Positions 29,179 to 41,252 are shown, counted from the stretch's first letter. The stretch: DNA of 64,000 nucleotides from Bathynomus jamesi (GCA_023014485.1 JAJOZX010005632.1:1-64000), one strand, 5' to 3'. A program made the numbers and translations. Notes: generated from the letters alone by a model not told the origin.

Positions 29179-30555
29179 TGCTTCTGGTCAAAAATAAGTA
29201 CGGGGACATTCCATCCACCAATAATTACAGGCCTATTGCTGTCGCTTTCTGCTTCTCGAAACTACTAGAGAAACTCTCGTTACGCCGATTAAATGATTAC
29301 TTATGGACATCTCCAAATCAATTTCGTTTTAAAAGATCCCACTCAACTGATCTGTATATCTATTTATTGAAGGAAATTATATTTAAATACACGACAGTAA
29401 TTCAACTATATATAGCTGTTTCCTAGATATACTGTAAGGCAAATGATAGAGTGAACCACAATATTTTATTTTAAGAACTAGAAGACAGGAAAGTGCCCAT
29501 GTACATATTAAATTTATTGTAATTTCGGTATTCCCACCAATCTTTCACTATTAGGTGGGGAAATGTACTATCCGAATGTTTTGATTCCTCTTGCGGGGCG
29601 AGGCAAAGCTCCTTGCTCTCTCCCCTGCTGTTTAATGTGTATATTGATGGATTAATTGCTTCACTTAATGAGGCAATAGTCGGATGTTGTATAGATAACT
29701 CAAGAATAAATAACTTAGTTTATGCCTATGATATGGTGTTAATAAGTCCCTCTGTTAAAGGTCTGGATTGGTTGCTAAAAGTCTGCGAATTATATTCGCA
29801 GAAGCATGATATTCTTTTTAATGTTATGGAAAGTAAGGTTATGCAATTCCACCCTAAAAGCTGTAATCAGCCAGCTGATATTAGGTTTAAAATGAGAGGT
29901 GAAGTAATTGAAAAATACAAGAATTTAAGTATTTGGGTCAAACTATCACCACCTCCTTCAGTGATGACTCAGATAGAAGAAAACAATCTCGAAGCCTTTG
30001 TGTTAAAGTGAATATGACTATAACTATAAGGAACTTCCGGCTCTGTACGACTGAAGCTAAAGACACTCTCTTTCGTACTTTCTGCAGTAATGTATACGGA
30101 CAGCAACTCTGGGTGAATTATAAAAAAGGTTCTGGTCGAACCCTAAATTTGCTGTACAACAGATCTTTTAGGCTCCTACATAAATTACCCCCTCCCCCAC
30201 TGAGATGCTCAGCTTGGCATATGTTTGCTATCCACAATGTCCCGAGCTTCCCGGAGGTAACAAGACATGTTCAGTACAGTCTAATGCAAAGAATGAAAAA
30301 AATCAACCAACCCGATTACCCAAGTTATTCATCAGTCCTGCCTTATGTGTTCTTAGCTATGGAAATTATTGCATGAAAACGTCTGTCTGTAGCTCCACTT
30401 AACTTTGACATTACTCTATTATTTCTCATTAATTGTATATATTTCTATCCTTAATATGTGAACTGTCATTGTATTCCATTGTCAGTTCGTATTAGTAACA
30501 TTTGTCATATGGACTGTGGTCTGCCAATAAACATTTTCATTTTCATTTCATTTTC

Positions 30556-30557
<2 letters not shown>
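29178..30557 (+). pseudogene. LINE copy B, reverse transcriptase to 3' end
   Basis: The longest copy of this family here. RT blocks: NNYRPIAVAFCFSKLLEKLS (29213), FRFKRSHSTDLYIYLLKEII, then after stops MLSPLLFNVYIDGLIASLNE (29613) and NNLVYAYDMVLISPS, where the catalytic box is YAYD instead of YADD. C-terminal pieces include TLFRTFCSNVYGQQLWVNYK and LHKLPPPPLRCSAWHMFA. Several stops and shifts break it. It ends in AATAAACATTTTCATTTTCA repeats and a TA/GA array. Confidence 0.85.

Positions 30558-30619
<62 letters not shown>
30558..30619. repeat. (TA)n(GA)n microsatellite
   Basis: Directly follows the LINE tail. The next 540 bp (30620-31158) show no recognised gene or repeat. Confidence 0.95.
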
Positions 30620-30623
<4 letters not shown>

Positions 30624-31157
30624 GTTTTTTTTTCACTCGTTTAATTAAAAAGGCAATTTGGCTGTAGTTTTATTTAATTTAACAATATAATATCTGTCAA
30701 AGGTATGATTAAGGTTAAGTCGTAAAAAAAATAAATAAATAATAATTTGGAAGCGAAACTAATTAGCGAACGAACTTCGTTGCGCGTGACGTCATAGGAA
30801 CGGGGGCAAAAGGGCGCAATAACTTTACATTTCGGAAGAAGAATTTAGTGAACGTGAAAATCCAAATTCAAATTCAACTTCCACGATTAGAGAAAAGAAA
30901 GGAGATTGTACATAGATGCCAAATTTACGTAACGGATTGACCAGTTTGTCATAAGGAAGAAATGGAAATTGAGATTTTAGGATTAGAAAAAAAGGGATTT
31001 GCGGTTTATATGACAATCAAATGTTTTTAAAATGTTAATTCTAATTTGATTCTCTTATTTTATTTACGAACAGTTACAACTTAAACTTTTAGTAAAATGA
31101 TGTAATAGTGAGGAAGGTTTTGCGAGTAACTTGCTTGCGCTTAGTAGTACAGCAGTT

Positions 31158-31158
<1 letters not shown>

Positions 31159-31212
<54 letters not shown>
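31159..31212. repeat. (CA)n(TA)n(CA)n microsatellite
   Basis: Adjoins the 3' end of SINE copy 2, probably grown from its tail. Confidence 0.9.
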
Positions 31213-31213
<1 letters not shown>

Positions 31214-31908
31214 CTTTGGTTACCTTTGGTTAGCTTCCGCCCGAACTGTTCATTCTGACGAAGGTCAAGCTTTTCACTCCACCTTAGCAGTGGCGGATAG
31301 CTCTATAGGCTGCACAGGCTGAAGCCTAAGGCCCAGATGTCTTAGGGGCCCGCCAAAAATATGTGTATAAGTAAAAAAAACAATCAAACAAAAGTATTTA
31401 TTTCGGAAAATGAGATACATAAAATTGAAATACATATATAATAATGAAATATTTAAAATTGTAATTTGCGACATTTTTTGCCTGCGAATTCATTAATAAT
31501 ATCCTGACAGTCAATTTTATGCAAATGCTCCCACTCGATGTGCATCAATTATGATATTTGTAGCCTAGCCACAAGTCACAGCGCTGTAAACACGTTCAAC
31601 CACGTTCACACTTGTTTTGTGCGCTATTATGCATTACTCCCTCAATGAAAATTAAATTTTTATAGTATATGAATAAAAGGGCCCGATCATACATACTAAG
31701 CCTAAGGCCCAGAAAATCTTAATCCGCCCCTGCACCTTAGACCTACAGTTTAACGTGGAATCCGAACCACGCCCCATGAGCAGCCCAGCGTCTTAACCAC
31801 TAGGCCACCTAGGGTACCCATTTATCTACCAACCACTTTCTTTTATTGTGTGGAAGGATGAACAGCTGGGTTTTTGCTGCGCGCCGGCTGCCGTCGGGTC
31901 TCGAAAGA
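31213..31908 (-). mobile_element. Dimeric tRNA-derived SINE, copy 2 (split)
   Basis: SINE sequence at 31213-31287 and 31733-31908, separated by a hAT MITE with duplication CACCTTAG. On the minus strand the second head shows GGTGGCCTAGTGGTTAAGAC and GGTTCGGATTCC. The first head is truncated just after CGGGTCTCGA..., so its B-box region remains but the A-box is lost. The tail reads AAGCTTGACCTTCGTCAGAA and ends AAAGGTGTGTG. Confidence 0.8.
31288..31732. mobile_element. hAT MITE inside SINE copy 2
   Basis: 445 bp, from CAGTGGCGGATAGCTC to the inverse of CAGGGGCGGATTAAGA, with exact CACCTTAG duplications (31280-31287, 31733-31740). Subterminal words AGCCTAAGGCCCAG occur inverted at both ends. 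No transposase sequence. Confidence 0.88.
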
Positions 31909-32009
31909 TGAATTTCAAACTGAAAACCAGAAATATTTAGTCTTTTTAAACTTCCTTTCTGGGGTCCAAAATCGTGAATGAACCTTCACATTTCGTTGTA
32001 AAATTAATA

Positions 32010-32219
32010 GAGAGAGAGAGAGAGAGAGAGAGAGTTACAAGGAGTTACAAGGAAAAGAAGTACCTCAAAAGGCCTTGCGGCCCATACCGAGGAGGTACCA
32101 ATGGCAACGGGAGCCAGGGAAAATTTTGTAAAAGTTTAATTTTCTTTCAACTATCCTAGCAGTAAGGTAATTTCAACCCAAATATGATGGGAGATAGAGA
32201 GAGAGAAATATATTTTATG

Positions 32220-32244
<25 letters not shown>
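32010..32244. repeat. Two (GA)n microsatellites
   Basis: GA arrays at 32010-32034 and 32190-32244, the second including a tandem copy of the unit gagagaaatatattttatg. The DNA at 31909-32340 otherwise holds nothing recognised. Confidence 0.85.
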
Positions 32245-32250
<6 letters not shown>

Positions 32251-32309
32251 ATTTTATGTAATCAATTTACAGTATATAAAATAAAACACGCCATTTCCTG
32301 GAATATACG

Positions 32310-32340
<31 letters not shown>

Positions 32341-32343
<3 letters not shown>

Positions 32344-32709
32344 GGTGTCCCGTAAGTCTGGACCCATAGGGATTTATAATATGTTTTTTTATTATGTTAT
32401 GATTATTATTTTATTATTATTATTTTTTTATTATTTTTTATTATGATTTTTATTTGTGGGGCCAATTGAAAGCCAAAGTGTACAAGGTCAAACTTCAGAA
32501 CATTTTCCACCTTAAAGCACGCATTGTGGAGGCGTGTCAAGAAATTTCTGCGACTGTGATTCAGAAAGTGCTGTCGCAGTGGAGATTGCGTCTTCAACTA
32601 TGTGTGCGACACAACGGCGGACACTTTGAACAGATTATGTAATAAATTTTTGGACTATTTTGTAATTTTATTATTTTTCCCTATGGGTCCAGACTTACGG
32701 GACACCCTG
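32341..32709 (+). mobile_element. Deleted mariner, family M1 copy B
   Basis: Same CAGGGTGTCCCGTAAGTCTG ends as copies A and C, with TA arrays on both sides. The plus strand encodes the 62-residue C-terminus LQNIFHLKARIVEACQEISA...HFEQIM with a few substitutions. It is 33 bp shorter than A and C in the AT-rich filler. Confidence 0.9.
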
Positions 32710-32712
32710 TAT

Positions 32713-32746
<34 letters not shown>

Positions 32747-32748
32747 CA

Positions 32749-34150
32749 CAGTGTCGCTCATAAGTATTCGTACAGAGAATTATTTCGGTTATATTCCTCT
32801 TTATCTTTTGTACCATGCATTGGATAGTTATGAAAAGTTTACCATTTGTTTGGAAAAAATTGGACAAATAATAAAATTAGTTCAACTGCAACATATAATG
32901 TAAAACATGAAAAAAATATGAGGAAAATAAAAAAGTTAAACTGCGAACGTTTTTCGTACATTTACTTACAAAATTATTTAATACTTTGTGTGTCCACTTT
33001 TGCTTGAATGACTTCAATCACTTCAAAGTTTCGACATCTCTCAGTAGAAATTTTAGCTCATTCTTCTAATGAAAGTTTTTGTAATTCATTCAGATTCGTA
33101 GGGTTTCTCTTGCGGACACATTTTTTTTCAAATCAACCATAAATTCTAGAGAAACTGAGATCTTGGCTTTGACTGGACCACTCGAGAAGCTTGAAATTCT
33201 TTCGTTGAAGCCATTTCATGGTGCTTACTTTTATATTTTGGATCATTATCTTGTTGCAGTACTCAATCGCGACCCATTCGCAACTCTCGAACTGAAGGCA
33301 ATATATTTTCTTCTAAAATTTCCAGATATTTCTTTGAATTCAAGATTCCACTGATGACAACAAGCTTTCATGGACCAGAAACAGTAAAGCATCCCCACAA
33401 AAGCAAACTACCACCATCATGTTTAACCGTAGGAAGGATGTTTTTTTTCCTTCGAATGCAATATTTGATTTTTGCCAACCATACCGTTGCTCGTTCTTTC
33501 CGAATAATTCAATTCTGGTCTCGTCTGTCCAGAGAACTTTCTTCCAGAATGCAAATTCATCATTTTGATGATCGGTGGCGTAACTTAAACGTACTTCTTT
33601 GTACTCTTTTCGTAGCGGAGGCTTTCTTCGGGCAACTCTACCATGGGACCATTCTTTCTCAATGTACGACGTACAGTAGAGGGATGGACATCGATCCTAG
33701 ACAGTCTTAATGTTTGGCAAATATCACCCGCAGTCATACGTGGATTCGCAGTAGCCATTCTTTCAATCCGTCTAGCTGTACGTTCTGAAATCTTGCAAGG
33801 TTGTCCAAACCTTGTTAGAGTTTTGATTGTTCGCAAGCCATTCCATTTCTTTATAACTGCAGCGACCGTCGTAAATGGAATTCGAAATTCTTCTATCTTC
33901 TTATAACTCTTTCCAGACTCGTTTGCATCAATAACAGATCTCTTAAGATCTGTAGACAGCTCTTTCTAGAATTCAGAATTACCAAGTTTCTAATCAATAA
34001 ACGACTAACTACTGTTAAAAATTTTAAATTCTTCAAGCCTAAGGTGGATACATAAAGTATTAAAATAATTTTATAAATAAATGTGCAAAACTTTAGCATT
34101 TTAACTGTTTTATTTTTCCTCAAATTTTTTTGTTTTACGTTATTTGTTAG
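32749..34150 (-). pseudogene. Tc1-like element, decayed, 5' end lost
   Basis: Minus-strand pieces: SERTARRIERMATANPRMTA and RIDVHPSTVRRTLRKNG (HTH, 33836-33640), FAFWKKVLWTDETRIEL (first Asp, near 33545), VLQQDNDPKYKSKH (second Asp, near 33240), and QSKPRSQFL*NLWL where SPDLNPIENLW is expected (33170). The catalytic Glu is lost to a stop and several frameshifts occur. One end, CAGTGTCGCTCATAAGTATT, is seen at 32749; its inverse partner is absent next to 34161. Confidence 0.8.
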
Positions 34151-34160
34151 AGTTAATATA

Positions 34161-34955
34161 CAGGGTGTCCCATAAGTCTGGCATCATAGGAGAAATTCAT
34201 ATTTTTCTATTTCTACAAACCATAATTCATATTTTTCTCTTTCTACAGGCCATAATGTCTATGCTCGGGATGTCAATTTCCCATCCACCATTCTGTTCAG
34301 TGACGAGGCTGTTTTTTATGGAAATGGTGAGGTAAATCGACAGAACACCCGCTACTGGTCTCAAACAACCCTCACTGGTATACCTTTTCAAAGGAAGAAG
34401 ATGCATCTCGGGTGATGGTATGGTGTGGCATTTGGAAGGATCGCATCATAGGCCCCTCTTTTTCGATGAACATGTCACTGGAGGCACCTACCTACGTATG
34501 GTCAAGGAAGAAGCATTTCCCAGTGTCTTGAACGAAGAAGGAAATTTCCCAACATGGTTCCAGCAAGACGGCGCTCCTGCACATTACAGCACCCAAGTAA
34601 GGGAATATCTGTACCAACAATTCCCTGGTCATTGGATAGGACGTCGAGGGCCTGTGGAATGGCCAGCTAGAAGCCCGGATCTCACGCCACTAGATTTTTA
34701 TCTCTGGAGCCACTTGAAAGCGCTGGTATACGCAGGGAAAATTAGGAATGTTGAACATTTGCGGCAGCGCATTATCGGGGCATGTAACACCATTACTCCT
34801 GACATCATTCACCGTGTGCTTGCTGACTGGGTATCACGTCTGAATTTGTGTATTGAAAACAATGGTGGACATATTGAGCACGTTCTGTAAATAAAAGCTT
34901 TTGTTTTGCCTTTTTTATTATTTTTCCTATGATGCCGGACTTATGGGACACCCTG
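34161..34955 (+). mobile_element. Mariner-like element, DD41D type, N-terminal deletion
   Basis: 795 bp with CAGGGTGTCCCATAAGTCTG inverted ends and TA flanks. A tandem copy of a 30-bp unit (aattcatatttttctmtttctac) lies just inside the left end. It lacks the DNA-binding half of the transposase. Confidence 0.88.
34255..34890 (+). pseudogene. DD41D transposase catalytic half
   Basis: Starts in the core with STILFSDEAVFYGNGEVNRQ (D1), shifts frame near 34400, then 156 open codons to a stop at 34890. These contain WFQQDGAPAHYSTQVREYL (D2) and RSPDLTPLDFYLWSHLKALV (D3, again 41 residues apart), ending SRLNLCIENNGGHIEHVL. The N-terminal HTH domains are missing. It is closer in sequence to the M1 remnants than to the 27615 element. 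Confidence 0.85.
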
Positions 34956-35751
34956 TATAATGGCTAGAATTCGTTATTGTGTTGTCGCGTGATTCCAGAT
35001 CCGAATTCCAACTCTGCATAACCAAGGAATTTTTCTTAAAATTCCAATAGAATTCCATTTCCGATTAAAATCAATCACATTACCTGATAATTTTATAAAC
35101 GTCAGTCCGTCAGTTTAGAACAGCGTTCATATATACATAATATGAGTTACAAGAGCACATGTGTTTGAAGCACAAAATATTCTTATATTTCATTATTCTT
35201 TATTATTAACATTTACATAAATAATTGTGTTTTTATCGCAGACTAACGTCATATTTATAATATTTATATAAAATTATGACATATTTAATGTTTTCTGACT
35301 TTCTGTCATACGAATTTCGGAGTAAATAATATACGAAGATGTTTCAGGTTTGGAATCTGCTTTATAGAGTTTGAAATTATGCAAGTTGTTAATTTTTTGC
35401 GTTAAATCTAACGTAAAAGAGGTTAATTTTTTTGCGTTAAACTTAAAGGAATGTTAAAAATTAAATTAAACACTTTCACCTTTGATGTGGGTATTTTTTT
35501 TTTTTGAATTGGACACTTAAAATATGTTTAAAATCTAAAAGAAAGATTAGTGTTCATTTCTCGTGTGTGTAATCTAGGATTAAAAGTACATTACTCGTTT
35601 ATTGTTTATCTCTTATCGCTGTTTATTGTTTATCTCTTATCGCTCATGACTAATATAGATTTTTTTTGTGTAGTATAGGTATCATACCTTCAATAATGAC
35701 TTTATTTGTTTTACATCGATAATAATAATAATTTAAGATTAATACATACCC
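34956..35751. other. AT-rich DNA with a 27-bp tandem duplication
   Basis: No genes seen. TTTATTGTTTATCTCTTATC is directly duplicated at about 35598 and 35622. The patch 34965-35070 is rich in GAATTCC-like words, as is 46240-46440. Confidence 0.5.
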
Positions 35752-35900
35752 TAATTAATAATTCTTATTCATGATTTACGTATTATTAATAATAACTATC
35801 TGTTTTATATTTAATTAAGAGCCCAGTAAAGCCTAAAGCTTAAGGGCCAAATTAAATAAAATAAATAGTCCAGCTTCACAATTATTTATGTCATTGTAAA
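35752..35900. repeat. Dispersed AT-rich repeat, copy 2
   Basis: Matches 18441-18575. Bases 35901-36422 that follow have nothing recognised. Confidence 0.6.
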
Positions 35901-36422
35901 TTGTAAAAGAAATGTATTTATTTTATTCATAAAGGTTATTCAATTCAATTAAATTAAAAAAAATATTAAAAATTATCTACGGTACCCAATAATTTCAGTG
36001 GCATGAACACAATTCAAAATGTCTGTTTTTGTTAGTTTCCCATAAAATTACTTAACTTCGTTTTCTTTAATACCATTGTATAGTTTTCTCTTTCAGGTAG
36101 CTGATCCTATTCAAACACACACTATGTAATTACATCTTTAAACACATATAATTATTGGAAATACATTCTCATCTGTAAATAATTCCAGGTTTCATGTCCT
36201 TCATTTATAATAGATTTGTCCTTAAGGAGAGGAACGCTTCAAGCGTGACAGGACCGAAATTGAGGGGACATTTCAATTTATTTCTTTATTAATTTAATTA
36301 TTGGCTATAATCTCTGTGTTAATAAACACTAAATGGGTACACACTTAACGAAATGGGGAAACTGGACACTTAACGAAATACACGCGAGTATGAGAACAGT
36401 ATAATAAAAGAAGGAAAATTTG

Positions 36423-36625
36423 GGAGCTATTGAAGAATAGGGACCCCAGCCTTCTTTAGTTAATTTTATAAGGCTAACTAATGAAAATATCATGACCTAA
36501 CCTAACCAATCGTCAAGGGCGTACAGTTAACCTAACGATTGGTTAGGTTAGGTCGTGATATTTTCGTTAGTTAGCCTTATAAGCCTAACTAAAGAAGGCT
36601 GGGGTCCCTATTCTTCAATAGCTCC
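36423..36625. mobile_element. Fold-back hAT-type MITE, copy 3
   Basis: 203-bp palindrome with exact AAAATTTG duplications (36415-36422, 36626-36633). The outer arm is GGAGCTATTGAAGAATAGGG, different from copies 1-2 and 4-6, yet identical on both sides of this copy. Confidence 0.92.
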
Positions 36626-37040
36626 AAAATTTGCACATACATTCAGTTCATAGTTAGAGAAAATTAGAAAGAATTCAATAGACGACAGAATATGCAAACT
36701 ATGACATTGAAAATATCATTGCATTTCTTCCTCCATTTTAATACGTTGACCTCGCGGAGAATGAACAACAGACTAACAGAGCAACCTTTTTTTAAGGTCA
36801 TGATGTCGCCATCTTGCACTGAAGTTTACTTAGATACCTGATCGAACACTGCAAAGATAAGATATTATCCATTATTCACGGTTTTTCCGTATCATGCAGT
36901 ATTTTCTTATATTAATTATGTGGGAACAATAAATTATTGTTCAAAACGTTTTCCAATAATCTGAACGTTCTTCTGTAATCAATTATTGGTTCCTTATTTG
37001 CTGAATTGATTTAATATGATTTATTCTGGTCATCATAAGG

Positions 37041-37074
<34 letters not shown>

Positions 37075-37891
37075 TCTTGCCTTACATAAAGTTGCCCTTA
37101 TCAAGCATTTGAGGAAATAACACAGTACTCTGATACATTCAGTACAGTAAATATATTAGAATTAAAATAGTAAATATCGTACCACGTTTTACTGAACAAA
37201 TATACTTAAAATTTTTTAAAAACTGCAGTAATAATTTTAAAAATTTATAGGTAAAAATTAAATCTTAACCTCTTGACGACTGAAGTTTTTGTAGGGGTTA
37301 AGTTATAAGCGCGTGTATTGGAAACGGTAAATATTCGACCTAGTGGTCCAAAAGAGGTTAAATTAACTTTAATCTGAAGACTTTTCTGAAACTATTATCA
37401 TCCCTGAATGAAGACAAAACGTCTGGAATCACATAATTTTTAATAATGTTCAAGACGGGGTTTATGGAAGTTATTTTCCATTAAGTTTGGAACCAAAAAT
37501 AAACTATATAAGGCTAAGAAAAATTGGAATTACATATAGGTACGAAATCGACTTAATTATGGTATTATAAAGCCAAGCACAGTAAACTCTATGCTTATTA
37601 GCTAATTAAGTCGTTCTTACATTTTCAATTCGCTTTGAAATTATCAGTTATTTCTTTGCGACTTTTTGATTAGTAACGAGTTATCTTAACTTTATCATCA
37701 TCAAAAACGAGTGAATTAATGACATGACTCTGGGTTCAAAGTGCTCATCTGGTCTGCTTGTGGAGTGTCGTAGTGCATTATTATGTTATTATGTGTGCGT
37801 GCAAACATCTTATTAGAAAATAAGTATGATAATTTTATATCATAAACTTTCAAGTATTTCTGTATGACAATTATTGTTTAGCTTCCACGTA
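36626..37891. other. Unassigned AT-rich DNA
   Basis: About 1.27 kb with no recognised gene; a short (TA)(GA) array at 37040-37074. Confidence 0.5.
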
Positions 37892-39409
37892 CAGGGTGGG
37901 TCAAAAGTAATGAAACACACTTAAATTTTAATGAAAATTTAATTAAAATGAAATAGAATTAAAAAGTGGTATACCAAAAAAACACGTTTTTTTAAGTATA
38001 GTATTTATAACAATAATGTTTTCACAAAAACTGCTCAGTGTGTCCTCCTCAGACTCTTTGTACAGCAGCTGCAGTCTTACTGATACTAATTGGTAAATTC
38101 AATGGAATAACTCCATGATAAGCTCCTCATTGCGGCAACGATAGCATCCTTGAATGGTAAGAGTCTGAAATTTTGTCGTATACGTTGTATTTTTAATTAT
38201 ACTCAATAAAAATAAGTCAATTGGAATCAAATCTGAGATCGCGTTGCCCATTCAATTGGCCCACGTCACCCGATTCACCGACCAGGAAACCTTTCGTTTA
38301 AGAAGCCGAAAACGTGGTGATGGTACTGAGTCAGAGTCCGTCTGTTAATTAAAGAAAATTTCCTCTAAATTCATTTTTAGTGTTATGGTAAAAACTATTT
38401 CTTCATTCCTCTTTATAAAATAGTTACCTGCATGCAGTAACAGTGTCACGAAAGAAGAATGGTCCGAGGTAATTCCTCCAGACTAAATTCCAACCAATCC
38501 ACTAACGCCAGGGGCATACAGCTCTTACGTTATCACAACATAGGGGTTCTCCGTAGCCTCTAGAGCAGTGGTTCCCAAACCCATGGTCGCGACCCAAGTG
38601 AGGGTCGGGAAGGTGTTCCTGAGGGTCGCGGGACGGAAATTCTCAACGACTGATTCAATCAAACTATATGAATATAAACACAACGTATCAAAATGATTGG
38701 TCATTAACACTGCATGTACCAGCGTTTAGGGTCGCCAGGCCAGGACAATATTGTATTCAGGGTTGCCACCATAAAAGTTTGGGAACCACTGCTCTAGAGA
38801 TAGTTAACATGTCCATTCAACTTGGTTTCATCGGTCCAAACAATTCGGATAAGCAAAGAAGCATCATCAGCGACCAAGTTCAGGAAGAGTTCGAAAAATT
38901 CACAGCGTCGAACGGTCCTGGATGTATGTATCGTGGATACTTCCGGTTTCATCAAACTTCGGTACAAAGTTCAAATGTACCGAATGAATCCGGCTCTAAT
39001 GCTTCTGGTAATGTCGGGCAATTTCAGCTTTATTCCGATAAATGATGTACCACTTTAGAACCTAAATTCTTTCAGAAGTAGACAGCCGTGAGAATCAACC
39101 ATTGTGAAGAATAATCCACTTAAGCCCAACTTAAACGTTGTGAATGCGATTAAATCCAGGATTACGACATCTGCTCGACTTGACATTCTGTCAACAATTA
39201 TATTGTGAGTTAAATTAAGTTAGCTTAGATTAGTTTAGCATAGGTTAGATTAAATTTGGCTAGGTTAGTTTCTTAGAGGGTCGATATTATGGTCATGTCC
39301 ATTAAATCGTATAAATCGCCTTTTAAATATCACGTTTTGTATAGCAAGTGCGACCGCGATGCAAAACCATGACCCATCAATCGTGTTTCCCTACTTTTGG
39401 GCCACCCTG
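37892..39409 (-). pseudogene. Decayed mariner-like element holding a hAT MITE
   Basis: Ends CAGGGTGGGTCAAAAGTAAT and the inverse of CAGGGTGGCCCAAAAGTAGG. On the minus strand, RVTWAN, NAISDLIPIDLFLLS and IKNTTYTTKFQTLTIQ (38290-38160) correspond to the GPIEWPPRSPDLTPLDFFLW block of DD41D transposases. Stops and shifts are numerous, and the first catalytic region is not recognisable. It is an old copy; a hAT MITE at 38566-38791 splits it. Confidence 0.65.
38566..38791. mobile_element. hAT MITE (CAGTGGTTCCCAAAC)
   Basis: 226 bp with 15-bp perfect inverted ends and exact CTCTAGAG duplications (38558-38565, 38792-38799). Note that the duplication is itself nearly palindromic. Non-coding. Confidence 0.92.
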
Positions 39410-39410
<1 letters not shown>

Positions 39411-39456
<46 letters not shown>

Positions 39457-39470
39457 TGTGTGTATATATG
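39411..39470. repeat. (TA)n(CA)n(TG) microsatellite
   Basis: Follows the right end of the decayed mariner. Confidence 0.9.
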
Positions 39471-39611
39471 TGGAAGCATTTTGGGCAAAATTAATGGGTT
39501 TCAATGTATTTACTACATCAGAGAAGTGAAAATGACAAGCAATAATAATAATAACTAAAGGGGGGCTCCCATCGGTCGCCCCTGCAGGGGGCGCGCTTTG
39601 TGTGCTCTAAT

Positions 39612-39960
39612 CCTCGATCTGTCTTTTAATATAATGTTTTAAAGGATGTCTAAAGTAGAATATCCGTAAACTATCTTAAAAATTATTTTTGCTGGAAGTG
39701 AAAATGGTGAAGATTTCTGCTCTGCTCTTACTTAGCTTTGAGAAACTTAATCTGAGGCTGTCCTTCTCGCGTCCCGAGCCTCGATCTGTCATTAATGCTA
39801 CAGGGGCTTAAAAGATACTTAATGTGGAATCCTTCCCAATCTTTCTTTGAAATTATTTTTGCTGAAAGCAAAAATGGTAAGAATTTCTGCTCCGCTCTCC
39901 TGATCCTCATACGTAAGATACAGAAAATACAAACGCCCAGCTCTAGAGAGCACTGGGGTA
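39612..39960. repeat. Diverged ~167-bp tandem duplication
   Basis: CCTCGATCTGTC...TTATTTTTGCTGGAAGTGAAAA at 39612 recurs at 39779 with about 25% difference and small indels. Neither copy has a convincing frame. Origin unknown. Confidence 0.65.
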
Positions 39961-40002
39961 CGTACCCACGACTCATCACCTAGCTCACCTTCAAGTTAAT
40001 TT

Positions 40003-40605
40003 TTAGCGTGACTCGTATAAGGGTCACCCCAATTTTTAAGGTGACCCGAAGTCAACCCCAAATTTGAGGGTGACCCGGAGTCACCCCCAAAATTGAAAGT
40101 GACCCAGAGAAACTCAAAATTCAGGGTGACACGGAGTCACCCCTATAGGAGAGGGTAAACCGGAGTCATCCTCGAAATTAGGGATGAGCCAGAGTCACTC
40201 CCAAAATTGTGGGTGACCACTCAGTCACCCCCTAGTTGAGGGTAAGCCGCATTCACCCCTAAAATTGAAAGTGACCTCGGAATGTTACCCCCAATTTCGG
40301 GAGCAAGTTACATCCAATTTCGGGGTAAATTGAGCGTAACTACGTAATTACTCCCAAAATTGAGGGTAAATACGCAGTTACCCCCAAAATTAAGGGTAAC
40401 TACGTAGTTACTCCCAAAATTGAAGGTAACTACGGAGTTACTCCCAAAATTGAGTGTAACTATATATTTACCCCAAAACGGAGTAACTACGTAATTACCA
40501 CCAAAATCGAGGTAACTACGAGTTTGCCCCCAAATTGAGTGTAACTCGAGTTACACAATTTTAAGAGTAACTATGAATTACCCTCTATTTTGGGGGTATA
40601 TACAG
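40003..40605. repeat. 30-bp minisatellite with internal dyads
   Basis: Around 20 units. The 3' half is ACTCCCAAAATTGAGGGTAA + CTACGTAGTT; the 5' half has CACCCCCAAAATTGAGGGTG + ACCCGGAGT. Units near 40360-40450 are exactly 30 bp. Each unit contains an inverted repeat whose arm is GTGAC/GTCAC in the 5' half and GTAAC/GTTAC in the 3' half. Confidence 0.88.
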
Positions 40606-41110
40606 TAATAATAATTTTAAAAAAATATATAATTTAATCTGCGTTCTGCAGAAATCTTAACAATAACCCAAGTAAAAGCTATTAGATTTCGTTTACTCAG
40701 AAACCTAAATAAACACAAGGTTGAATTTACAAAAGTAATGTTTGATTATTGTGGATAATTTTAAATAAAATTATCAGTTTTATATTTAGTAGGAAATAAA
40801 TTAACATACTTATCAATTACTTAAATATTTTAATTTAATAATTTTCAATTATCATAAATGTATTGTAATTGTTTGGTTACGAATAATTTTTCAGAGAATT
40901 TATTTAAAAAAAAAAATATTGGAACAAATTTCTTCTTTGTGCGCATGCGTCGATCTTTTTGATTTTTTGTTGCGAAACGCATGACAGAATATTGTACTTT
41001 TCGATAATAAGATTAAAAAAAATTGAAATTGTCTCAAGAAAGACATTATACTGTTCTTAAAAGTTAAAGAAATTTATATATAGCTTTTTTTCTTTGTAAA
41101 CGAAGATTAG

Positions 41111-41215
41111 ACTACAGTTAGGTTAGGTTAGATTAGGTCAAGTAAAATTATAGGTCAAATTAGATTAGTTGAGGTTAGGTAAAATTATACGTTAAATTAG
41201 GTTAAGTTACGTTAG
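41111..41215. repeat. Degenerate TTAGG-type interstitial telomere-like repeats
   Basis: AGTTAGGTTAGGTTAGATTAGG and spaced TTAGRTTA words. A weaker patch lies at 39207-39275. AT-rich 40606-41110 between has nothing recognised. Confidence 0.6.
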
Positions 41216-41252
41216 ATGGTTTTATTTCTATTTGTCTTTTCTGTAGAGATTA

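Noticed and set aside
31250..31290. CTGACGAAGGTC in the SINE tail as another hammerhead core
   Set aside because: No GAAA partner or closing stem downstream; the word belongs to the LINE-like tail.
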